Assembly: GCA_037074705.1 (NCBI GenBank)
Contig: CM073590.1
Coordinates: 223,888,246 to 223,952,245, forward strand
DNA length: 64,000 nucleotides
Source of the DNA: Zhengitettix transpicula
Lineage: Eukaryota > Arthropoda > Insecta > Orthoptera > Tetrigidae
Reading direction: 5' to 3'
Shown here: one piece after another, positions 49,500 to 62,844 of the stretch
Position numbering within the stretch: position 1 is the first letter of the stretch
Layout of the letters: every line of letters begins with the position of its first letter
Translations under genes and position numbers: made by a program
Notes under the pieces: generated by a model
What the model saw: the letters and a program-made list of their open reading frames with translations, nothing else
The model's database searches: none
What the model was told of the DNA's origin: nothing

Positions 49500-50333
49500 C
49501 CCTTTTTATTTTTATTTTTAATGTCCTTCATAAATAATTTGCACAATTATTATTATCATCACTCGTTGTCGTATCTGCCAGAACAATCTCTTATTTAATT
49601 AAATTAAACGTAGCTTTAAAGTGGGGACCTTTGGAGATCACCGCTACATCTGGCGGAGAATCTTCTCCCTAAGATACGGTCTCTTTGCGAATCTCACATG
49701 ACCGCCAATTTAAAATTAAAATATTCCTAGATCGCATTAATATAATAAGCAAGTCATGCAATAATCTTGTTGGCGTTAAGTGAAATGCGTGCCTCGTTAC
49801 AGTTTTTAAAACTCTGTGAATTTACTATCTTGTTAATAGTTTAGTTGTGCTAGTTTATTTAATTAATTCGGAAAATACCAGAAGTAGATACAAAACGGTA
49901 TCTAATCGACGGCACAATATAAATTAAAAATCGTTTCTGTAATGGAAATTTGCACTTGAATCCTTTAATAATTTTTTCAGAGAAGGCAGTCATAAGTGGG
50001 CGAAATTAATGAACGATCACTACTGGAATGAATTTTAACTTTTTTACTTTTGATATAATTCGAAATTGGAATTAAAAAATGATCTGATTGTTATGAAGTA
50101 ATATTTTTTGATGGTTTACGTAATTATTGGCCTAGGTCATGACGTTTAAAGTATAGCTATCTAATGCCGGCGAAGAGTATGAGGAACGTTGTAAGATGAA
50201 ATTTCCTTATTTTGTGAAGGGTTTGGCAGAGAAGAAAATAAAATTCGTTCCAAGGAACTTAAAGAGAGTAATATAAGTTTTTTTTTAACATAAGACAGTA
50301 ACAATTATAGGCGTATTAACACAAATTCCTTCG

Positions 50334-50452
50334 GCCAACGGCCATACCATGTTGAAAGCACCGGTTCTCGTCCGATCACCGAAGTTAAGCAACATTGGGC
50401 ATGGTTAGTACTTGGATGGGTGACCGCTTGGGAACACCATGTGTTGTTGGCT
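50334..50452 (+). rRNA. 5S rRNA: 5S rRNA copy 26
   Basis: Consensus gene with T-to-A at -9. The first 3' T-run is shortened (CCCGTTTTATTTTT). The spacer after it carries eight diagnostic changes shared with the spacer after copy 33. Confidence 0.97.
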
Positions 50453-51286
50453 CCCGTTTTATTTTTATTTTTAATGTCCTTCATAATTAATTTGCACAAT
50501 TATTATTATCATCACTCGTTGTCGTATCTGCCAGAACAATCTCTTATTTAATTAAATTAAACGTAGCTTTAAAGTGGGGACCTTTGGATATCACCGCTAC
50601 ATCTGGCGGAGAATCTTCTACCTAAGATACGGTCTCTTTGCGAATCTCACATGACCGCCAATTTAAAATTAAAATATTCCTAGATCGCATTAATATAATA
50701 AGCAAGTCATGCAATAATCTTGTTGGCGTTAAGTGAAATGCGTGCCTCGTTACAGTTTTCAAAACTCTGTGAATTTACTATCTTGTTAATAGTTTAGTTG
50801 TGCTAGTTTATTTAATTAAATCGGAAAATACCAGAAGTAGATACAAAACGGTATCTAAACGAAGGCACAATATAAATTAAAAATCGTTTCTGTAATGGAA
50901 ATTTGCACTTGAATCCTTTAATAATTTCTTCAGAGAAGGCAGTCATAAGTGGGCGAAATTAATGAACGATTACTACTGGAATGAAAATTAACTTTTTTAC
51001 TTTTGATATAATTCGAAATTGGAATTAAAAAATGATCTGATTGTTATGAAGTAATATTTTTTGATAGTTTACGTAATTATTGGCCTAGGACATGACGTTT
51101 AAAGTATAGCTATCTAATGCCGGCGAAGAGTATAAGGAACGTTGTAAGATGAAATTTCCTTATTTTGTGAAAGGTTTGGCAGAGAAGAAAATAAAATTCG
51201 TTCCAAGGAACTTACAGAGAGTAATATAAGTTTTTTTTTAACATAAGACAGTAACAATTATAGGCGTATTAACACAATTTCCTTCG

Positions 51287-51405
51287 GCCAACGGTCATAC
51301 CATGTTGAAAACACCGGTTCTCGTCCGATCACCGAAGTTAAGCAACATTGGGCATGGTTAGTACTTGGATGGGTGACCGCTTGGGAACACCATGTGTTGT
51401 TGGGT
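51287..51405 (+). rRNA. 5S rRNA: 5S rRNA copy 27 (variant V)
   Basis: C9T, G25A and C118G together. Preceded by the distinctive copy-26 spacer, as copy 34 is preceded by the copy-33 spacer. Confidence 0.95.
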
Positions 51406-52239
51406 CCCTTTTTATTTTTATTTTTAATGTCCTTCATAATTAATTTGCACAATTATTATTATCATCACTCGTTGTCGTATCTGCCAGAACAATCTCTTAT
51501 TTAATTAAATTAAACGTAGCTTTAAAGTGGGGACCTTTGGAGATCACCGCTATTTCTGGCGGAGAATCTTCTCCCTAAGATACGGTCTCTTTGCGAATCT
51601 CACATGACCGCCAATTTAAAATTAAAATATTCCTAGATCGCATTAATATAATAAGCAAGTCATGCAATAATCTTGTTGGCGTTAAGTGAAATGCGTGCCT
51701 CGTTACAGTTTTCAAAACTCTGTGAATTTACTATCTTGTTAATAGTTTAGTTGTGCTAGTTTATTTAATTAATTCGGAAAATACCAGAAGTAGATACAAA
51801 ACGGTATCTAAACGACGGCACAATATAAATTAAAAATCGTTTCTGTAATGGAAATTTGCACTTGAATCCTTTAATAATTTCTTCAGAGAAGGCAGTCATA
51901 AGTGGGCGAAATTAATGAACGATCACTACTGGAATGAATTTTAACTTTTTTACTTTTGATATAATTCGAAATTGGAATTAAAAAATGATCTGATTGTTAT
52001 GAAGTAATATTTTTTGATAGTTTACGTAATTATTGGCCTAGGTCATGACGTTTAAAGTATAGCTATCTAATGCCGGCGAAGAGTATGAGGAACGTTGTAA
52101 GATGAAATTTCCTTATTTTGTGAAAGGTTTGGCAGAGAAGAAAATAAAATTCGTTCCAAGGAACTTACAGAGAGTAATATAAGTTTTTTTTTAACATAAG
52201 ACAGTAACAATTATAGGCGTATTAACACAATTTCCTTCG

Positions 52240-52358
52240 GCCAACGGCCATACCATGTTGAAAGCACCGGTTCTCGTCCGATCACCGAAGTTAAGCAACA
52301 TTGGGCATGGTTAGTACTTGGATGGGTGACCGCTTGGGAACACCATGTGTTGTTGGCT
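52240..52358 (+). rRNA. 5S rRNA: 5S rRNA copy 28
   Basis: Consensus gene with the CATAAATAATTTGC downstream marker. Confidence 0.97.
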
Positions 52359-53192
52359 CCCTTTTTATTTTTATTTTTAATGTCCTTCATAAATAATTTG
52401 CACAATTATTATTATCATCACTCGTTGTCGTATCTGCCAGAACAATCTCTTATTTAATTAAATTAAACGTAGCTTTAAAGTGGGGACCTTTGGAGATCAC
52501 CGCTACATCTGGCGGAGAATCTTCTCCCTAAGATACGGTCTCTTTGCGAATCTCACATGACCGCCAATTTAAAATTAAAATATTCCTAGATCGCATTAAT
52601 ATAATAAGCAAGTCATGCAATAATCTTGTTGGCGTTAAGTGAAATGCGTGCCTCGTTACAGTTTTTAAAACTCTGTGAATTTACTATCTTGTTAATAGTT
52701 TAGTTGTGCTAGTTTATTTAATTAATTCGGAAAATACCAGAAGTAGATACAAAACGGTATCTAATCGACGGCACAATATAAATTAAAAATCGTTTCTGTA
52801 ATGGAAATTTGCACTTGAATCCTTTAATAATTTTTTCAGAGAAGGCAGTCATAAGTGGGCGAAATTAATGAACGATCACTACTGGAATGAATTTTAACTT
52901 TTTTACTTTTGATATAATTCGAAATTGGAATTAAAAAATGATCTGATTGTTATGAAGTAATATTTTTTGATGGTTTACGTAATTATTGGCCTAGGTCATG
53001 ACGTTTAAAGTATAGCTATCTAATGCCGGCGAAGAGTATGAGGAACGTTGTAAGATGAAATTTCCTTATTTTGTGAAGGGTTTGGCAGAGAAGAAAATAA
53101 AATTCGTTCCAAGGAACTTACAGAGAGTAATATAAGTTTTTTTTTAACATAAGACAGTAACAATTATAGGCGTATTAACACAATTTCCTTCG

Positions 53193-53311
53193 GCCAACGG
53201 TCATACCATGTTGAAAACACCGGTTCTCGTCCGATCACCGAAGTTAAGCAACATTGGGCATGGTTAGTACTTGGATGGGTGACCGCTTGGGAACACCATG
53301 TGTTGTTGGGT
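53193..53311 (+). rRNA. 5S rRNA: 5S rRNA copy 29 (variant V)
   Basis: C9T, G25A, C118G; followed directly by another variant V unit. Confidence 0.95.
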
Positions 53312-54145
53312 CCCTTTTTATTTTTATTTTTAATGTCCTTCATAATTAATTTGCACAATTATTATTATCATCACTCGTTGTCGTATCTGCCAGAACAATC
53401 TCTTATTTAATTAAATTAAACGTAGCTTTAAAGTGGGGACCTTTGGAGATCACCGCTATTTCTGGCGGAGAATCTTCTCCCTAAGATACGGTCTCTTTGC
53501 GAATCTCACATGACCGCCAATTTAAAATTAAAATATTCCTAGATCGCATTAATATAATAAGCAAGTCATGCAATAATCTTGTTGGCGTTAAGTGAAATGC
53601 GTGCCTCGTTACAGTTTTCAAAACTCTGTGAATTTACTATCTTGTTAATAGTTTAGTTGTGCTAGTTTATTTAATTAATTCGGAAAATACCAGAAGTAGA
53701 TACAAAACGGTATCTAAACGACGGCACAATATAAATTAAAAATCGTTTCTGTAATGGAAATTTGCACTTGAATCCTTTAATAATTTTTTCAGAGAAGGCA
53801 GTCATAAGTGGGCGAAATTAATGAACGATCACTACTGGAATGAATTTTAACTTTTTTACTTTTGATATAATTCGAAATTGGAATTAAAAAATGATCTGAT
53901 TGTTATGAAGTAATATTTTTTGATGGTTTACGTAATTATTGGCCTAGGTCATGACGTTTAAAGTATAGCTATCTAATGCCGGCGAAGAGTATGAGGAACG
54001 TTGTAAGATGAAATTTCCTTATTTTGTGAAGGGTTTGGCAGAGAAGAAAATAAAATTCGTTCCAAGGAACTTACAGAGAGTAATATAAGTTTTTTTTTAA
54101 CATAAGACAGTAACAATTATAGGCGTATTAACACAATTTCCTTCG

Positions 54146-54264
54146 GCCAACGGTCATACCATGTTGAAAACACCGGTTCTCGTCCGATCACCGAAGTTAA
54201 GCAACATTGGGCATGGTTAGTACTTGGATGGGTGACCGCTTGGGAACACCATGTGTTGTTGGGT
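54146..54264 (+). rRNA. 5S rRNA: 5S rRNA copy 30 (variant V)
   Basis: C9T, G25A, C118G. The downstream spacer has GGAATTAATTTTAAC, shared with the unit after copy 34. Confidence 0.95.
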
Positions 54265-55098
54265 CCCTTTTTATTTTTATTTTTAATGTCCTTCATAATT
54301 AATTTGCACAATTATTATTATCATCACTCGTTGTCGTATCTGCCAGAACAATCTCTTATTTAATTAAATTAAACGTAGCTTTAAAGTGGGGACCTTTGGA
54401 GATCACCGCTATTTCTGGCGGAGAATCTTCTCCCTAAGATACGGTCTCTTTGCGAATCTCACATGACCGCCAATTTAAAATTAAAATATTCCTAGATCGC
54501 ATTAATATAATAAGCAAGTCATGCAATAATCTTGTTGGCGTTAAGTGAAATGCGTGCCTCGTTACAGTTTTCAAAACTCTGTGAATTTACTATCTTGTTA
54601 ATAGTTTAGTTGTGCTAGTTTATTTAATTAATTCGGAAAATACCAGAAGTAGATACAAAACGGTATCTAAACGACGGCACAATATAAATTAAAAATCGTT
54701 TCTGTAATGGAAATTTGCACTTGAATCCTTTAATAATTTTTTCAGAGAAGGCAGTCATAAGTGGGCGAAATTAATGAACGATCACTACTGGAATTAATTT
54801 TAACTTTTTTACTTTTGATATAATTCGAAATTGGAATTAAAAAATGATCTGATTGTTATGAAGTAATATTTTTTGATAGTTTACGTAATTATTGGCCTAG
54901 GTCATGACGTTTAAAGTATAGCTATCTAATGCCGGCGAAGAGTATGAGGAACGTTGTAAGATGAAATTTCCTTATTTTGTGAAAGGTTTTTCAGAGAAGA
55001 AAATAAAATTCGTTCCAAGGAACTTACAGAGAGTAATATAAGTTTTTTTTTAACATAAGACAGTAACAATTATAGGCGTATTAACAAAATTTCCTTCG

Positions 55099-55217
55099 GC
55101 CAACGGCCATACCATGTTGAAAGCACCGGTTCTCGTCCGATCACCGAAGTTAAGCAACATTGGGCATGGTTAGTACTTGGATGGGTGACCGCTTGGGAAC
55201 ACCATGTGTTGTTGGCT
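55099..55217 (+). rRNA. 5S rRNA: 5S rRNA copy 31
   Basis: Consensus gene. The upstream flank has ACAAAATTTCC (C-to-A near -13) and the spacer before it a private GGTTTTTCAGAG. Confidence 0.97.
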
Positions 55218-56051
55218 CCCTTTTTATTTTTATTTTTAATGTCCTTCATAATTAATTTGCACAATTATTATTATCATCACTCGTTGTCGTATCTGCCAGA
55301 ACAATCTCTTATTTAATTAAATTAAACGTAGCTTTAAAGTGGGGACCTTTGGAGATCACCGCTACATCTGGCGGAGAATCTTCTCCCTAAGATACGGTCT
55401 CTTTGCGAATCTCACATGACCGCCAATTTAAAATTAAAATATTCCTAGATCGCATTAATATAATAAGCAAGTCATGCAATAATCTTGTTGGCGCTAAGTG
55501 AAATGCGTGCCTCGTTACAGTTTTTAAAACTCTGTGAATTTACTATCTTGTTAATAGTTTAGTTGTGCTAGTTTATTTAATTAATTCGGAAAATACCAGA
55601 AGTAGATACAAAACGGTATCTAAACGAAGGCACAATATAAATTAAAAATCGTTTCTGTAATGGAAATTTGCACTTGAATCCTTTAATAATTTTTTCAGAG
55701 AAGGCAGTCATAAGTGGGCGAAATTAATGAACGATCACTACTGGAATGAATTTTAACTTTTTTACTTTTGATATAATTCGAAATTGGAATTAAAAAATGA
55801 TCTGATTGTTATGAAGTAATATTTTTTGATAGTTTACGTAATTATTGGCCTAGGTCATGACGTTTAAAGTATAGCTATCTAATGCTGGCGAAGAGTATAA
55901 GGAACGTTGTAAGATGAAATTTCCTTATTTTGTGAAAGGTTTGGCAGAGAAGAAAATAAAATTCGTTCCAAGGAACTTACAGAGAGTAATATAAGTTTTT
56001 TTTTAACATAAGACAGTAACAATTATAGGCGTATTAACACAATTTCCTTCG

Positions 56052-56170
56052 GCCAACGGCCATACCATGTTGAAAGCACCGGTTCTCGTCCGATCACCGA
56101 AGTTAAGCAACATTGGGCATGGTTAGTACTTGGATGGGTGACCGCTTGGGAACACCATGTGTTGTTGGCT
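56052..56170 (+). rRNA. 5S rRNA: 5S rRNA copy 32
   Basis: Consensus gene. The downstream spacer has the CTATTTCTGGCGG palindrome variant otherwise typical of spacers after V genes. Confidence 0.97.
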
Positions 56171-57004
56171 CCCTTTTTATTTTTATTTTTAATGTCCTTC
56201 ATAATTAATTTGCACAATTATTATTATCATCACTCGTTGTCGTATCTGCCAGAACAATCTCTTATTTAATTAAATTAAACGTAGCTTTAAAGTGGGGACC
56301 TTTGGAGATCACCGCTATTTCTGGCGGAGAATCTTCTCCCTAAGATACGGTCTCTTTGCGAATCTCACATGACCGCCAATTTAAAATTAAAATATTCCTA
56401 GATCGCATTAATATAATAAGCAAGTCATGCAATAATCTTGTTGGCGTTAAGTGAAATGCGTGCCTCGTTACAGTTTTCAAAACTCTGTGAATTTACTATC
56501 TTGTTAATAGTTTAGTTGTGCTAGTTTATTTAATTAATTCGGAAAATACCAGAAGTAGATACAAAACGGTATCTAAACGACGGCACAATATAAATTAAAA
56601 ATCGTTTCTGTAATGGAAATTTGCACTTGAATCCTTTAATAATTTTTTCAGAGAAGGCAGTCATAAGTGGGCGAAATTAATGAACGATCACTACTGGAAT
56701 GAATTTTAACTTTTTTACTTTTGATATAATTCGAAATTGGAATTAAACAATGATCTGATTGTTATGAAGTAATATTTTTTGATAGTTTACGTAATTATTG
56801 GCCTAGGTCATGACGTTTAAAGTATAGCTATCTAATGCCGGCGAAGAGTATGAGGAACGTTGTAAGATGAAATTTCCTTATTTTGTGAAAGGTTTGGCAG
56901 AGAAGAAAATAAAATTCGTTCCAAGGAACTTACAGAGAGTAATATAAGTTTTTTTTTAACATAAGACAGTAACAATTATAGGCGTATTAACACAATTTCC
57001 TTCG

Positions 57005-57123
57005 GCCAACGGCCATACCATGTTGAAAGCACCGGTTCTCGTCCGATCACCGAAGTTAAGCAACATTGGGCATGGTTAGTACTTGGATGGGTGACCGCTT
57101 GGGAACACCATGTGTTGTTGGCT
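57005..57123 (+). rRNA. 5S rRNA: 5S rRNA copy 33
   Basis: Consensus gene. An insertion in the 3' T-run region makes this unit 958 bp and removes the antisense frame seen elsewhere. Confidence 0.97.
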
Positions 57124-57126
57124 CCC

Positions 57127-57149
57127 TTTTAATTTTTATTTTTATTTTT
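57127..57149 (+). terminator. Pol III terminator of copy 33 (T4 plus three T5)
   Basis: T4-AA-T5-A-T5-A-T5. One extra ATTTTT module relative to other type B units. Confidence 0.85.
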
Positions 57150-57962
57150 AATGTCCTTCATAATTAATTTGCACAATTATTATTATCATCACTCGTTGTC
57201 GTATCTGCCAGAACAATCTCTTATTTAATTAAATTAAACGTAGCTTTAAAGTGGGGACCTTTGGATATCACCGCTACATCTGGCGGAGAATCTTCTACCT
57301 AAGATACGGTCTCTTTGCGAATCTCACATGACCGCCAATTTTTAATTAAAATATTCCTAGATCGCATTAATATAATAAGCAAGTCATGCAATAATCTTGT
57401 TGGCGTTAAGTGAAATGCGTGCCTCGTTACAGTTTTCAAAACTCTGTGAATTTACTATCTTGTTAATAGTTTAGTTGTGCTAGTTTATTTAATTAAATCG
57501 GAAAATACCAGAAGTAGATACAAAACGGTATCTAAACGAAGGCACAATATAAATTAAAAATCGTTTCTGTAATGGAAATTTGCACTTGAATCCTTTAATA
57601 ATTTCTTCAGAGAAGGCAGTCATAAGTGGGCGAAATTAATGAACGATTACTACTGGAATGAAAATTAACTTTTTTACTTTTGATATAATTCGAAATTGGA
57701 ATTAAAAAATGATCTGATTGTTATGAAGTAATATTTTTTGATAGTTTACGTAATTATTGGCCTAGGACATGACGTTTAAAGTATAGCTATCTAATGCCGG
57801 CGAAGAGTATAAGGAACGTTGTAAGATGAAATTTCCTTATTTTGTGAAAGGTTTGGCAGAGAAGAAAATAAAATTCGTTCCAAGGAACTTACAGAGAGTA
57901 ATATAAGTTTTTTTTAACATAAGACAGTAACAATTATAGGCGTATTAACACAATTTCCTTCG

Positions 57963-58081
57963 GCCAACGGTCATACCATGTTGAAAACACCGGTTCTCGT
58001 CCGATCACCGAAGTTAAGCAACATTGGGCATGGTTAGTACTTGGATGGGTGACCGCTTGGGAACACCATGTGTTGTTGGGT
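57963..58081 (+). rRNA. 5S rRNA: 5S rRNA copy 34 (variant V)
   Basis: C9T, G25A, C118G; last variant V copy in the window. Confidence 0.95.
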
Positions 58082-58915
58082 CCCTTTTTATTTTTATTTT
58101 TAATGTCCTTCATAATTAATTTGCACAATTATTATTATCATCACTCGTTGTCGTATCTGCCAGAACAATCTCTTATTTAATTAAATTAAACGTAGCTTTA
58201 AAGTGGGGACCTTTGGAGATCACCGCTATTTCTGGCGGAGAATCTTCTCCCTAAGATACGGTCTCTTTGCGAATCTCACATGACCGCCAATTTAAAATTA
58301 AAATATTCCTAGATCGCATTAATATAATAAGCAAGTCATGCAATAATCTTGTTGGCGTTAAGTGAAATGCGTGCCTCGTTACAGTTTTCAAAACTCTGTG
58401 AATTTACTATCTTGTTAATAGTTTAGTTGTGCTAGTTTATTTAATTAATTCGGAAAATACCAGAAGTAGATACAAAACGGTATCTAAACGACGGCACAAT
58501 ATAAATTAAAAATCGTTTCTGTAATGGAAATTTGCACTTGAATCCTTTAATAATTTTTTCAGAGAAGGCAGTCATAAGTGGGCGAAATTAATGAACGATC
58601 ACTACTGGAATTAATTTTAACTTTTTTACTTTTGATATAATTCGAAATTGGAATTAAAAAATGATCTGATTGTTATGAAGTAATATTTTTTGATAGTTTA
58701 CGTAATTATTGGCCTAGGTCATGACGTTTAAAGTATAGCTATCTAATGCCGGCGAAGAGTATGAGGAACGTTGTAAGATGAAATTTCCTTATTTTGTGAA
58801 AGGTTTGGCAGAGAAGAAAATAAAATTCGTTCCAAGGAACTTACAGAGAGTAATATAAGTTTTTTTTTAACATAAGACAGTAACAATTATAGGCGTATTA
58901 ACACAATTTCCTTCG

Positions 58916-59034
58916 GCCAACGGCCATACCATGTTGAAAGCACCGGTTCTCGTCCGATTACCGAAGTTAAGCAACATTGGGCATGGTTAGTACTTGGATG
59001 GGTGACCGCTTGGGAACACCATGTGTTGTTGGCT
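58916..59034 (+). rRNA. 5S rRNA: 5S rRNA copy 35 (C44T)
   Basis: Private C44T (CGATTACCG for CGATCACCG), just before the A box, in the loop C region. Confidence 0.96.
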
Positions 59035-59868
59035 CCCTTTTTATTTTTATTTTTAATGTCCTTCATAATTAATTTGCACAATTATTATTATCATCACTCG
59101 TTGTCGTATCTGCCAGAACAATCTCTTATTTAATTAAATTAAACGTAGCTTTAAAGTGGGGACCTTTGGAGATCACCGCTACATCTGGCGGAGAATCTTC
59201 TCCCTAAGATACGGTCTCTTTGCGAATCTCACATGACCGCCAATTTAAAATTAAAATATTCCTAGATCGCATTAATATAATAAGCAAGTCATGCAATAAT
59301 CTTGTTGGCGTTAAGTGAAATGCGTGCCTCGTTACAGTTTTTAAAACTCTGTGAATTTACTATCTTGTTAATAGTTTAGTTGTGCTAGTTTATTTAATTA
59401 ATTCGGAAAATACCAGAAGTAGATACAAAACGGTATCTAAACGAAGGCACAATATAAATTAAAAATCGTTTCTGTAATGGAAATTTGCACTTGAATCCTT
59501 TAATAATTTTTTCAGAGAAGGCAGTCATAAGTGGGCGAAATTAATGAACGATCACTACTGGAATGAATTTTAACTTTTTTACTTTTGATATAATTCGAAA
59601 TTGGAATTAAAAAATGATCTGATTGTTATGAAGTAATATTTTTTGATAGTTTACGTAATTATTGGCCTAGGTCATGACGTTTAAAGTATAGCTATCTAAT
59701 GCCGGCGAAGAGTATAAGGAACGTTGTAAGATGAAATTTCCTTATTTTGTGAAAGGTTTGGCAGAGAAGAAAATAAAATTCGTTCCAAGGAACTTACAGA
59801 GAGTAATATAAGTTTTTTTTTAACATAAGACAGTAACAATTATAGGCGTATTAACACAATTTCCTTCG

Positions 59869-59987
59869 GCCAACGGCCATACCATGTTGAAAGCACCGGT
59901 TCTCGTCCGATCACCGAAGTTAAGCAACATTGGGCATGGTTAGTACTTGGATGGGTGACCGCTTGGGAACACCATGTGTTGTTGGCT
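59869..59987 (+). rRNA. 5S rRNA: 5S rRNA copy 36
   Basis: Consensus gene. The downstream spacer has private GGTGATCACC and GCGTATCTC changes. Confidence 0.97.
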
Positions 59988-60821
59988 CCCTTTTTATTTT
60001 TATTTTTAATGTCCTTCATAATTAATTTGCACAATTATTATTATCATCACTCGTTGTCGTATCTGCCAGAACAATCTCTTATTTAATTAAATTAAACGTA
60101 GCTTTAAAGTGGGGACCTTTGGTGATCACCGCTACATCTGGCGGAGAATCTTCTCCCTAAGATACGGTCTCTTTGCGTATCTCACATGACCGCCAATTTA
60201 AAATTAAAATATTCCTAGATCGCATTAATATAATAAGCAAGTCATGCAATAATCTTGTTGGCGTTAAGTGAAATGCGTGCCTCGTTACAGTTTTTAAAAC
60301 TCTGTGAATTTACTATCTTGTTAATAGTTTAGTTGTGCTAGTTTATTTAATTAATTCGGAAAATACCAGAAGTAGATACAAAACGATATCTAAACGAAGG
60401 CACAATATAAATTAAAAATCGTTTCTGTAATGGAAATTTGCACTTGAATCCTTTAATAATTTTTTCAGAGAAGGCAGTCATAAGTGGGCGAAATTAATGA
60501 ACGATCACTACTGGAATGAATTTTAACTTTTTTACTTTTGATATAATTCGAAATTGGAATTAAAAAATGATCTGATTGTTATGAAGTAATATTTTTTGAT
60601 AGTTTACGTAATTATTGGCCTAGGTCATGACGTTTAAAGTATAGCTATCTAATGCCGGCGAAGAGTATAAGGAACGTTGTAAGATGAAATTTCCTTATTT
60701 TGTGAAAGGTTTGGCAGAGAAGAAAATAAAATTCGTTCCAAGGAACTTACAGAGAGTAATATAAGTTTTTTTTTAACATAAGACAGTAACAATTATAGGC
60801 GTATTAACACAATTTCCTTCG

Positions 60822-60940
60822 GCCAACGGCCATACCATGTTGAAAGCACCGGTTCTCGTCCGATCACCGAAGTTAAGCAACATTGGGCATGGTTAGTACT
60901 TGGATGGGTGACCGCTTGGGAACACCATGTGTTGTTGGCT
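60822..60940 (+). rRNA. 5S rRNA: 5S rRNA copy 37
   Basis: Consensus gene; downstream spacer with AATAAGTAAGTC (usually AATAAGCAAGTC). Confidence 0.97.
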
Positions 60941-61773
60941 CCCTTTTTATTTTTATTTTTAATGTCCTTCATAATTAATTTGCACAATTATTATTATCAT
61001 CACTCGTTGTCGTATCTGCCAGAACAATCTCTTATTTAATTAAATTAAACGTAGCTTTAAAGTGGGGACCTTTGGAGATCACCGCTACATCTGGCGGAGA
61101 ATCTTCTCCCTAAGATACGGTCTCTTTGCGAATCTCACATGACCGCCAATTTAAAATTAAAATATTCCTAGATCGCATTAATATAATAAGTAAGTCATGC
61201 AATAATCTTGTTGGCGTTAAGTGAAATGCGTGCCTCGTTACAGTTTTCAAAACTCTGTGAATTTACTATCTTGTTAATAGTTTAGTTGTGCTAGTTTATT
61301 TAATTAATTCGGAAAATACCAGAAGTAGATACAAAACGGTATCTAAACGACGGCACAATATAAATTAAAAATCGTTTCTGTAATGGAAATTTGCACTTGA
61401 ATCCTTTAATAATTTTTTCAGAGAAGGCAGTCATAAGTGGGCGAAATTAATGAACGATTACTACTGGAATGAAAATTAACTTTTTTACTTTTGATATAAT
61501 TCGAAAATGGAATTAAAAAATGATCTGATTGTTATGAAGTAATATTTTTTGATAGTTTACGTAATTATTGGCCTAGGTCATGACGTTTAAAGTATAGCTA
61601 TCTAATGCCGGCGAAGAGTATGAGGAACGTTGTAAGATGAAATTTCCTTAATTTGTGAAGGGTTTGGCAGAGAAGAAAATAAAATTCGTTCCAAGGAACT
61701 TAAAGAGAGTAATATAAGTTTTTTTTAACATAAGACAGTAACAATTATAGGCGTATTAACACAATTTCCTTCG

Positions 61774-61892
61774 GCCAACGGCCATACCATGTTGAAAGCA
61801 CCGGTTCTCGTCCGATCACCGAAGTTAAGCAACATTGGGCATGGTTAGTACTTGGATGGGTGACCGCTTGGGAAAACCATGTGTTGTTGGCT
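61774..61892 (+). rRNA. 5S rRNA: 5S rRNA copy 38 (C102A)
   Basis: C102A (GGGAAAACC for GGGAACACC), just outside the C box. The surrounding spacers contain several private changes. Confidence 0.95.
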
Positions 61893-62725
61893 CCCTTTTT
61901 ATTTTTATTTTTAATGTCCTTCATAATTAATTTGCACAATTATTATTATCATCACTCGTTGTCGTATCTGCCAGAACAATCTCTTATTTAATTAAATTAA
62001 ACGTAGCTTTAAAGTGGGGACCTTTGGAGATCACCGCTACATCTGGTGGAGAATCTTCTCCCTAAGATACGGTCTCTTTGCGAATCTCACATGACCGCCA
62101 ATTTAAAATTAAAATATTCCTAGATCGCATTAATATAATAAGCAAGTCATGCAATAATCTTGTTGGCGTTAAGTGAAATGCGTGCCTCGTTACAGTTTTC
62201 AAAACTCTGTGAATTTACTATCTTGTTAATAGTTTAGTTGTGCTAGTTTATTTAATTAATTCGGAAAATACCAGAAGTAGATACAAAACGGTATCTAAAC
62301 GACGGCACAATATAAATTAAAAATCGTTTCTGTAATGGAAATTTGCACTTGAATCCTTTAATAATTTCTTCAGAGAAGGCAGTCATAAGTGGGCGAAATT
62401 AATGAACGATTACTACTGGAATGAAAATTAACTTTTTTACTTTTGATATAATTCGAAATTGGAATTAAAAAATGATCTGATTGTTATGAAGTAATATTTT
62501 TTGATAGTTTACGTAATTATTGGCCTAGGTCATGACGTTTAAAGTATAGCTATCTAATGCCGGCGAAGAGTATGAGGAACGTTGTAAGATGAAATTTCCT
62601 TATTTTGTGAAGGGTTTGGCAGAGAAGAAAATAAAAATCGTTCCAAGGAACTTACAGAGAGTAATATAAGTTTTTTTTAACATAAGACAGTAACAATTAT
62701 AGGCGTATTAACACAATTTCCTTCG

Positions 62726-62844
62726 GCCAACGGCCATACCATGTTGAAAGCACCGGTTCTCGTCCGATCACCGAAGTTAAGCAACATTGGGCATGGTTAG
62801 TACTAGGATGGGTGACCGCATGGGAACACCATGTGTTGTTGGCT
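62726..62844 (+). rRNA. 5S rRNA: 5S rRNA copy 39 (T80A, T95A)
   Basis: Two changes inside the C box (TACTAGGATGG and ACCGCATGG) may weaken TFIIIA binding and helix IV/V. The flanking spacer is the most mutated of the type B units. Possibly a silent copy. Confidence 0.94.
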
